Source of the DNA: Ochromonadaceae sp. CCMP2298 | Lineage: Eukaryota; Sar; Synurophyceae; Ochromonadales; Ochromonadaceae | Assembly (NCBI GenBank): GCA_026770595.1 | Contig: MU634159.1 | Span: forward strand, 1 to 15,052 | Direction: 5' to 3' | Length of the DNA: 15,052 nt | In this document: piece after piece, positions 8,689 through 15,052 of the stretch | How the letters are laid out: every line of letters begins with the position of its first letter | How positions within the stretch are numbered: the stretch's first letter is position 1 | Notes under the pieces: generated by a model | What the model was told of the DNA's origin: nothing | What the model saw: only the letters and a program-made list of their open reading frames with translations | Database searches by the model: none | Program-made: the position numbers and the translations under genes

Positions 8689-10092
8689 CTTGAGGGCGTC
8701 TACGCAGCGCGTGATGCTGTGCTCGTGCGCGGCGGAGTAGAGGAAGCGCGGCCAGTCCTCGGGCAAAACGTGCAGCATGCTGGTGTGGACAGCCGCGCTG
8801 GTGCCTGCCATCTCCACCTCCGACATAGAGTCAGAGAGGGACACGTCCTCCTGCAGAGAATACGTCTGCGCGCGCCGACCACCCCTACCGCTGGTACTTG
8901 TGGGAGAGGGTGTAGGGCGCAGCTGGTAGTAGCGCCCGTAGGGGGTGTAGTTGGTGCGCGCTAGCTGCAGCTTGCTGTGCAGCGCGGCCTTCAGGTTGTC
9001 CACATCTTGGACCGCCGCTGACCGCCCTCCAGTCACCTGCCGCACGAGGTCTGGCAGGGGGTGCGCATCCTGGTCCGAGCCCTGCCCCCCCTTCAGCCCT
9101 CCCTTCAGAACTTCCTTCAGAACTCCCATAGGACTGGGTGGAGAGCTAGCCCCAGTCTCGTCCCCCGGCTGTAGGTAGGGGGGCAGCGGGTGCGACCCCA
9201 GCATGCGCGGCACTGGATCCAGCATGTACACGATGTTGTGCACCCTGCTGGCAAGACCCCGCACGCCCCGTGCGTAGATAGTGTCCTGCTCTACGAGTGC
9301 TGGCGGGGAGACAGCAGCGATGCGGAAGAATGCAGGCAGCTCGGAGGGGCTTCCCTTGCCCCACATCTCAGACGGAGCGGTGGCGATCAGCTGAGGCGCA
9401 CCGAACGTGAACACCTCACCGATGAGGCGGTCGTCGCGGGCCCAGTGGGTCGATTGCCAGTGGAGGAAGACAGCCTGGGCTATAGCTCCCCCCAGCGAGT
9501 GCCCCGCGAAGACCACCCCCTCCAGGCTGGCGAGGTCTACCCCCTCCCCCTCCAGCTCCTCCACAAAGGACACCAGCTGCTGCAGAATCGCGTTGGCCTG
9601 CTGCGCCACCAGTGCGGGCACTTCGAAGTTGCCGATCGGCTGCGTGTGCGTGAAGAAAGACAGGTCTGTGGCGATGTCGCTGCGGGTGGCAGTGCCGCGC
9701 ACAACCACCCACAGAGTGCTCCTTGCACTCTTCTTCCCCTTTACCAGTCGAGCAAAGCAGTCTGCCTTTCCGACGCTGTCACGCGAGAGCACTCGTTGAG
9801 AACATCCTTTGGCCTTGGGTGCGTATGCCTCCAAACTGAGCTGCGCAGCGAGGGAAACCCTTTTCAAGAAGGCGGGACTGAGCGCATCGGCACTTGCAAA
9901 ATCCACCCCACTCAGTTGTTTTTCAAGGTATCTGGAGCTCTTTCCGGCAAGCCGCTTCTCGTAGCTGTCCTCCACCCGATCGGCTAGCTGCTGCAGCAAG
10001 TCCCCTACTCCTACACCTTGCGAGTCGATCCGCCCTGACAGGCAGCTCAGCAGGAGAAGGAGGGAGGCACATAGCGAAGCGGCGCGGCCCAT
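8674..10092 (-). CDS. Secreted or endomembrane class 3 lipase
   Basis: Intronless 472-residue alpha/beta-hydrolase of the fungal-type lipase (class 3) family, expected to hydrolyse acyl esters of glycerolipids. Residues 1-24 form a signal peptide with a poly-Leu core, so the enzyme enters the secretory pathway. No Phe-containing plastid motif follows. The oxyanion-side motif VVVRGTATRSDIATDLSF lies at 129-146. The nucleophile elbow GHSLGG is at 197-202 with Ser199. The acid is probably Asp292 in the family motif YMLDPVP. The likely catalytic His is His458 in HEHSITRCVDAL, right at the C terminus. About 165 residues separate Asp and His, longer than usual, and contain low-complexity Gly/Lys and Ser/Pro/Arg linkers (about 310-345 and 390-412). 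The neighbours are unrelated. Family assignment is secure; substrate and final location are not visible. Confidence 0.93.
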   Translation of the reverse strand: MGRAASLCASLLLLLSCLSGRIDSQGVGVGDLLQQLADRVEDSYEKRLAGKSSRYLEKQLSGVDFASADALSPAFLKRVSLAAQLSLEAYAPKAKGCSQRVLSRDSVGKADCFARLVKGKKSARSTLWVVVRGTATRSDIATDLSFFTHTQPIGNFEVPALVAQQANAILQQLVSFVEELEGEGVDLASLEGVVFAGHSLGGAIAQAVFLHWQSTHWARDDRLIGEVFTFGAPQLIATAPSEMWGKGSPSELPAFFRIAAVSPPALVEQDTIYARGVRGLASRVHNIVYMLDPVPRMLGSHPLPPYLQPGDETGASSPPSPMGVLKEVLKGGLKGGQGSDQDAHPLPDLVRQVTGGRSAAVQDVDNLKAALHSKLQLARTNYTPYGRYYQLRPTPSPTSTSGRGGRRAQTYSLQEDVSLSDSMSEVEMAGTSAAVHTSMLHVLPEDWPRFLYSAAHEHSITRCVDALKSLAP

Positions 10093-10501
10093 ACTTCAGT
10101 CTGATTCGCTTCGCCACGAAACTGTGTCTGCACAAGACGCGAGCAATCTGGCTCTCCGCGATCTGACTCAGAGCATCAGCACTTCTGCTGAGCATTCTGC
10201 GGAGCATTCTGCAGGACCTTGAGCTCATCTTGTCAGCTTGTGGTCCAACCGAGAGACGGAAATTGGAAAGCCAAAAAGTCAGGATATATTTGCAATATGG
10301 TGGACATGGTGACTGATTCTAAATAATTACAAGCTTCCATCTAGCCCCAGGTCATAATGTGCGGTTCGTTCCGGATCCCCGACTTTTCTACGCAAACCAA
10401 ACAGCCACGTCTATAGGGTGCAGGGTGGGTGCAAGGTGCGGGGTGCGGGGTGCAGGACAGGGGTACAGGGTACAGACTATGGACTATAGGCTATATATAG
10501 G
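10093..10501. other. Spacer: lipase upstream region and NME7 3' flank
   Basis: A 409-bp gap between two minus-strand genes. The part near 10170-10215, just upstream of the lipase start, contains two copies of gagcattctgc. The middle is AT-rich. The NME7 side is built of repeats, listed separately: a G-rich minisatellite at 10415-10472 and ctatag-type units at 10476-10508. No gene was recognised. Confidence 0.5.
10415..10472 (+). repeat. G-rich minisatellite in the NME7 3' flank
   Basis: Imperfect tandem copies of gggtgc(a/g) and related units such as gggtaca fill this interval, with at least six runs of three or more G on the plus strand. On the NME7 transcript it would be C-rich. It is a candidate G-quadruplex or i-motif sequence. 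Confidence 0.75.
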
Positions 10502-10508
10502 CTATAGG
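10476..10508 (-). repeat. Short tandem repeat spanning the NME7 stop codon
   Basis: On the minus strand, units of the type CCTATAG, CCTATATATAG, CCTATAG and TCCATAG follow one another. The first unit contains the TAG stop of the NME7-like gene (10502-10504). Confidence 0.75.
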
Positions 10509-11756
10509 CTGGCCAGCGTCTCGAAGAAGTAGCGGCACTCCATCTCTCCGTCGTCCGGCAGGTCCGTGCAGTGCACAGCGTTGGTCACCAGGTCGTGCCC
10601 GTAGTTGGCCCGCAGAGACTTGGGGCGCAGGGTGCGCGCGAGGGCGGGGTTGAGGGGACCGCAGAAGTCTCTAAAGTCCTCCACTACGCTACCCGAACCG
10701 GTGATCACCACAGCCAATACGGGCGTGTTGCACATCTGCTCCAGGGAGGCCATGTAGTCGACGTACAGGGTGCGGTAGACCTCGAAGAACTCCTCGCCCA
10801 TTGCGAGAGACATGTGCACGGAGAACAGAGCGCCCACCTGGAAGCCGTTCTCCTTCAGCTCTGCGAGCAGCTCGCCCACCAGTTGGGACTTCATGATGTG
10901 AGGCTTGATAAGGCAGAGAGAGCAGTTTTGACTCCGGAAGGTGGCCTTGCCGCAGCTCTTGAAGGCAGCCTGTAAGAGGAAGAGGAAGAGAGGGAGAGGA
11001 AGAGAGGGAGAGGAAGAAAGGGAGAGGAAGAGAGGTAGAGGAAGAGAGTAAGAGGCAGACCGAGGGGGTTAACAGATGTGCAGGTATGTCGATATGCATG
11101 CATGGTGTGAGTGTGGAAGGGTGTTATGGGTGATTGGTTGTGAGGGTGCACGTACCTCTATCTGCACTGCCGAGGCCTGCACCACCTCCACCGAGGACAG
11201 GTCCATGCCCACCGCCTTCAGGAACCCGCCCCTGCCCTCCGCCAGGACGCCCACCAGCTCCACAATCACATCTCCCGTATTTGCGCCCATCAGGTCTGAG
11301 TAGAAGGAGGAGGAGGTGGTGAGCACCTTGCCCATGACCAGCTTGCTCTTCTTGGCGATTATCATCAGCTTGCCGAACTCAGTGAGGTCCCTGCGCCCGA
11401 TCTTGCACAGGAAGCGCACCTCGCGGGCATCCATGAAGCGAATAGTTGCCTGGTTACAGCAGTTCTTGATCACCATCAGGCGGTTAAATCTGTTGGAAGG
11501 TGCGTGAAATGAGATACGGTTAGCACAGACGGGGGTGGGGCGAAGAAGGGGCGGGCGGCCGTTCTTACATTGTGATTGTGTTGCCGACAAAGAGGTCGCT
11601 GAGAGTCACATCGGGGTAGAAGATTCTCTTCAGAAAGGTGGAGTGGCCCTGCAGCAGCTCGATGGTGTTGTCATCCAGGAAAAACTTCATAAACAACGTT
11701 TGAAGCAGGCCCGACACCTCGTCGAGCCATTCCAGCTCGAATCCCAGCACAGACAT
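10502..11756 (-). CDS. NME7: NME7-like protein: DM10 plus two NDK domains (first degenerate), 3 exons
   Basis: Exons 11756-11569, 11489-11156 and 10969-10502; introns 11568-11490 (79 bp) and 11155-10970 (186 bp), GT-AG; 329 residues. The ATG at 11756 has an in-frame stop just upstream and begins a DM10 domain (about 5-90) with FELEWLD, FLKRIFYPDVTLSDLFVGN and, across junction 1, ITIFNRLMVI. A shortened, diverged NDK-like domain follows (about 90-175). It lacks both the KPD loop and the active-site His. The last exon encodes a normal NDK domain (about 188-329) with CLIKPH, FCGPLNPALARTLRPKSLRA and NAVHCTDLPDDG, whose His307 matches the phosphohistidine. Animal NME7 has the same order, sits in doublet microtubules and gamma-tubulin complexes, and is tied to motile cilia. 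A flagellar role here is inferred. The splice model restores family motifs at both junctions. Confidence 0.9.
10985..11054 (-). repeat. 14-bp x 5 tandem repeat in NME7 intron 2
   Basis: Five adjacent 14-bp units, consensus gaagagagggagag on the plus strand, starting at 10985, 10999, 11013, 11027 and 11041. In the transcript it is a 70-nt pure pyrimidine-like stretch ending about 15 nt before the 3' splice site at 10970, so it lies where a polypyrimidine tract is expected. Confidence 0.9.
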
Positions 11757-12290
11757 GGTCTCCAAGCGCAGGGGTCAGACTGAGACTGCGGTAGACGTCC
11801 TGATCTCGTTGCTCCTCGGGAAGCTGAAGGCCGCGACGGAGAATAGACCGAGAGCAGATGAGAGCAGATGATGTGTCCAGATTCCAGCGGGGAGCAAGAT
11901 GAAATGCCTGCCGTGAAACGGTCACATTGTCATTCCCAGCAGGGGACAGGGAATTAGGGACTAACTTAACGGTCCAACTCATCGTCCATCTAAGGTAACT
12001 TACGGCGACTCAACCAACATGTAGATTACAGCAGTTTGATATTTGAACGAAAAAAGGCAGCGACAAGAGTTATAGAGCCGAATTTGGCTAAATCAGAATG
12101 TAGAATGCTGCGCGCATTATACAACTGAGTGAGGTAAGTTATGATCTAGAAGCGCCGGTGAGGTCACGGGTTTTGCCGGACGTTTCATTTCCTTAAAAAG
12201 TATCTTTTGGACAGTATTCTGGATCCACACATTGAGGGACGATCTAACGGTTCGCCCACGACCCACATTGAACAGTTGAATCTTCCCACG
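11757..12290. promoter_or_regulatory. Divergent promoter region, NME7 / AAA+ gene
   Basis: A 534-bp gap between divergent start codons. Open frames here (for example minus 11982-11671) begin outside or overlap the NME7 exon in another frame and show no domain. The plus-strand frame of the AAA+ gene is open from about 12207, but the first ATG is at 12291, directly before the signal peptide. A near-duplication, agagcagatgagagcagatg, occurs around 11850-11870. No named promoter element was recognised. Confidence 0.45.
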
Positions 12291-15052
12291 ATGCGGTGTG
12301 CTGTGCTTCTGGCCTGGCTGCTAGTGGCGGGTACCGCATTCGGTCTGCAGCCGCTGCTAGGTCGATCGCGAGCGCTGCTGCCTCGGAGGCAGAGCGGCCT
12401 GTATGCTCTGCCGACTGCCAAGGCGGACCCTGCGCCACTCAGCTTCGACGCGATGAAGGCGCTGGATGAGCGATGCGCACAGCTCTGTCGATCAGAGAGC
12501 GAGTTCATGCTCTCCTTCTGGTCCGAGCAGCTGCAGTGCTTTCAGCTGTTCCCGGGACAGCAGACGGAGCGCGTGTCCCTCTCCACCTCCTGCATCACGC
12601 TGATGGCCATTCGAGCCAGCCCAGCAAACTGGAAAGACAGCGCTATTTGGCAGGCACCCGCATCTCCTTCCGCCGCAGCTGCTGCGGGGAAGGCGATCTC
12701 CCTCTCTAGGGTGGTGGATGCCATCCGCCAGGCACCGTGGAGCGGCGACACCTACCAGACTCAGCTGCTGGTCTCCACGCTATGCAGCTTCCCAGCCGCA
12801 GGCGCGACGGACGCCAAGCTGCGCAGTGCGGTGGACATGCTGCTGGACCAGCGCTCTCGTCTGTCTCTACACCGCAATCAGAACATCTCTGCCTACCTGC
12901 GGCACCAGAACGTCCTCGCTTTGCTGGCCCTCGCCAGCTACCGCTCGCTGCCGCAGCTGCTGGAGGGCGAGGACGCCGGGGCGGTGAAGAAGAGCATCGG
13001 GTATGCGCTGGAACGGGCCAACCTGGTGGCCTTCGACGAGCTGTGCAGGCAACTGGCCTTCTACAACGCAGACGACTCCGGGCACTTCGACGTAGTGGTT
13101 CTGGCCTACTCCCTGCTGGCCTACTGGGAAACCTCCTCCAGCCTCTTCCTCTCCTCCTTCGCCAGGGGTGTGGTGCCCAACACCAACATAAAGCTAGTGA
13201 AGGCAGCGCTGGAGATTTTGTTCGCGGCGCAGTCCACCGACGGCACGTGGAGGAAGGGCGAGCCGATCAATCAAGCAGGCAAGAGCGACGGCAGAGACAT
13301 AGGCAACAACTACGTTTTCTTCTTCGATCTTATTGCCAGCACGCTGGGCTCGATTGGCGAGCAGCAGCCGCAGCTACTGGCGCCGTATCTGATGCAGCTG
13401 GAGAGGTGAGGAGCTGTGGTTTGTGGTTTGCTGTCGCTTACCCCATGAGGACAAACACCGTCTGATTTCCGCCTGGTTCCCTCGTTTCATTATCTCCTCG
13501 TCTCATCTACCATCGACTCATCGTCTTATTCTATCCTCTATTCTCTATCCTCTATCCTCTATCCTCTATCCTCTGTCCTCTATTCTTCGTTCTCATGACG
13601 ATAGGTGCGTATCCTGGGCGGAGAGCAACATGCAGCAGGAGATGCTGCCAGAGGAGGAGGAGGGCGAGGCGGGGTCGCGCCGCAGGGGGGGGCGAATGGT
13701 ACGTGGGTGGCGGTCCAACCATCTCGGCACGGGCCAGCCAGTTGCCTGGTGCACAGCTCAGGTCTTCATGGGCCTGGGCAAATTACGGCGCCTCCTGCAG
13801 CAGCTACTCACTGCCAACATACTGAGCGAGTTTGGGGGCGCGGGGGCGGGGCTGGGCGCCTCGAGCGGCGAGTGGACTGGGCTGATGGACGCTGATCTGG
13901 AGTTGGCAGGTCAGCCTAGCAGCCTCAAGGTGGAGCTCTTTTCGCGCCTATTGTGCCCGCTGCGATCCAAGGAGCGCGGCGAGCTGGAGGCCCTTTTCGG
14001 GCCGCGCTGTAGCAGCGCCGAGGAGGACGAGGATGCTGAGGCGCAGGCGCTGATGCTGCAGCAGCAGGAGGGGGGCGGGCTGGACTTGGACGTGGGCGCC
14101 AGACCAGTGCGGTACCGGGCGCCCGTTTACAGCGCGATTCTCTTCGGGCCGCCAGGTGAGGCAGCAGGGCAGCAGCAGCTAGCAGCAGTGACAAGAGTGG
14201 AAGTAGCACCCCGTATCGCACCCACTCTCCGCAACTCACCATCTTCCCCAGCTCCCCTGCTCACCCTCTCTTTGCTATCTTTTTCTGCACACAAACACCC
14301 CCCCTCCTTTCAGGCACGGCGAAGACCACCATCTGCACCTCCATGGCGCGCTATCTGGGCTGGAACTTCGTAACAATCGACACCGCATGCTTCCTAGGTG
14401 AGAGCGTGATCTGTATGCTATATGGTGCATGCATCTGATAGATGTATGCTCTACGTGATATGTTGTATGCCAACCCCTAACCCGAACCCATCACCCTAAC
14501 CCTAACCCCTAGCCGACGGCCTAGGCAGCATCGCTGCCCGCATGAGCTACGTGTTTAGGCGCCTGGAGGCCCTGGAGAGGACCATCATCCTCTTCGACGA
14601 GATAGAGGAGTTCTGCCTGGACAGGTGAGTGATACGCGATACGGTGTACGTTATATGTGATATATGTGATATGTTATATATGTGATACAGTGAACGGGTA
14701 CAGTGCACGTTATATGTGATATATGTGATATATGTTATATATGTGATATATGTTATATATGCAATATGCAATATGCAATATGTGATGTGTGATATGCAAT
14801 ATGTGGTAGGCGTATGCAATATATGGTGCATGCTTAACCCTAACCCAATCCCTATCCCTAACCCCGCGCTCGAATGTCTTTACAGAGAGAATCCCACACT
14901 GGCTATGGAGTCCCGACTGCTGACTACGGCGATGCTCACGCAGGTGAGGGTAGTGTGTTGCATGTGCTGTGCGTACTGCGCTGTGGGTGGTGTGCTGTGT
15001 GCTGTATTCGTGCGATGGGCAGTATACTACCCCAAAAACCTCCCCCGTCCCC
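12291..15052 (+). CDS. Plastid-type presequence, toroid-like helical region and AAA+ ATPase (5 exons visible, 3' end outside window)
   Basis: Exons 12291-13405, 13605-14155, 14314-14397, 14513-14624 and 14886-14943, joined in frame, give 640 residues; the fifth intron (GTGAGG at 14944) runs off the edge. Residues 1-16 are a signal peptide with TAFGLQP at the cleavage site, then an Arg-rich transit stretch (25-36), pointing to the plastid stroma. Residues about 45-370 are helical, with a unit QSTDGTWRKGEP (314-325) like the QxxDGxW repeats of alpha/alpha-toroid proteins, then GNNYVFFFDLI. A second part has GWRSNHLGTGQPVAWCTAQVF (from 406). The AAA+ domain starts near 545: Walker A GPPGTAKT (553-560), Walker B IILFDEIEEF (608-617, D612 and E613), then RLLTTAMLTQ. 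From memory, bacterial AAA proteins with a similar GWRSNH…GPPGTxKT layout exist, without assigned function. Sensor 1 and the arginine finger lie beyond the window. The substrate is unknown. Confidence 0.85.
13531..13586 (+). repeat. 7-bp x 8 tandem repeat in AAA+ gene intron 1
   Basis: Eight adjacent 7-bp units with consensus ctatcct (variants ctattct and ctgtcct) from 13531 to 13586, in a 199-bp intron (13406-13604). The block ends 18 nt before the 3' splice site and supplies a long pyrimidine-rich tract. Confidence 0.92.
14471..14510 (+). repeat. Telomere-like CCCTAA repeats at the 3' end of AAA+ intron 3
   Basis: About forty bases of perfect and degenerate CCCTAA / CCCCTAA units run directly up to the AG of the 3' splice site (14511-14512). 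Several copies contain CTAAC, which fits the eukaryotic branch-point consensus. Confidence 0.88.
14648..14820 (+). repeat. TA-rich repeats filling AAA+ intron 4
   Basis: A block of about 41 bp beginning acgttatatgtgatatatg occurs at 14648-14688 and again, with a 2-bp insertion, at 14707-14749 (59-bp period). It is followed by several 8-bp copies of gcaatat/atgcaata around 14757-14785. The sequence is rich in tatatgtga words and is close to self-complementary. Confidence 0.85.
14834..14865 (+). repeat. Telomere-like CCCTAA repeats near the 3' end of AAA+ intron 4
   Basis: Degenerate CCCTAA units (ttaaccctaaccc, then ccctatccctaacccc) lie 20 nt before the AG at 14884-14885 and again offer CTAAC branch-point-like motifs. 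The same type of sequence occupies the end of the preceding intron. Confidence 0.85.

Noticed and set aside
9190-9987. 265-codon plus-strand open frame
   Set aside because: Antisense to the lipase gene, whose catalytic motifs are intact; no domain or signal on this strand.
12207-12290. N-terminal extension of the AAA+ gene from 12207
   Set aside because: The frame begins with TTG there; the ATG at 12291 starts exactly at a signal peptide, which an extension would bury.
12737-13465. 242-codon plus-strand frame, Arg/Gly/Leu-rich
   Set aside because: Overlaps the AAA+ gene's first exon in another frame, and its low-complexity composition comes from GC-rich codons read out of phase.
13423-13604. 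Open frame reading from the intron 1 repeat into exon 2, giving a SSILYPL-type peptide repeat
   Set aside because: It begins with a GTG inside the intron; splicing 13405 to 13605 joins the upstream domain in frame, so the peptide repeat is only the translated ctatcct satellite.
14547-14831. Minus-strand frame with HITYITYITY-type repeats
   Set aside because: A translation of the TA-rich intron repeat, opposite to AAA+ exon 4; not a gene.
14471-14865. A true chromosome end or subtelomere
   Set aside because: The CCCTAA tracts are short, degenerate and inside introns with coding exons on both sides; no terminal array is visible.

Overview
This is a gene-dense stretch of nuclear DNA from a eukaryotic alga. 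Several genes carry short spliceosomal introns (68 to 261 bp) with GT-AG ends, usually GTGAG or GTAAG donors. The genes are GC-rich and the spacers AT-rich. At least two proteins (plastid-type IF3 and the AAA+ protein at the right end) begin with a signal peptide whose cleavage region contains a phenylalanine, followed by a basic Ser/Arg-rich stretch. That bipartite presequence is typical of algae with a secondary red plastid (cryptophytes, ochrophytes, haptophytes). I lean towards a cryptophyte such as a Guillardia relative, but this is inference. A DM10/NDK (NME7-like) gene fits a flagellated cell.

Layout. 1-85: possible 3' end of an upstream gene. 86-703: AT-rich spacer. 704-1405 (-): plastid translation initiation factor IF-3. 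1874-2479 (+): nucleolar RRM protein of the NOP15/NIFK family. 2864-3746 (+, 2 exons): small membrane protein with a signal-type N terminus, probably plastid or endomembrane. 3939-5196 (-, 3 exons): mitochondrial IBA57/YgfZ-type Fe-S maturation factor. 5769-8265 (+, 3 exons): protein with a regular array of seven IQ-like motifs. 8674-10092 (-): class 3 lipase with a signal peptide. 10502-11756 (-, 3 exons): NME7-like protein with a DM10 domain, a degenerate NDK domain and an intact NDK domain. 12291 to beyond the right edge (+, 5 exons visible): plastid-type presequence, a helical region with toroid-like repeats, and an AAA+ ATPase domain.

The genes do not form an operon or one pathway. They are housekeeping and organelle genes packed in alternating orientation, with three divergent promoter regions of about 470 to 570 bp. 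Two features recur. Introns often have their 3' ends made of pyrimidine-rich tandem repeats, including CCCTAA telomere-like repeats in two consecutive introns of the AAA+ gene. Three genes have their stop codon inside a short tandem repeat that runs on into the 3' flank. The most interesting gene is the AAA+ protein at the right edge. No tRNA, rRNA, CRISPR array, transposase or insertion sequence was seen.
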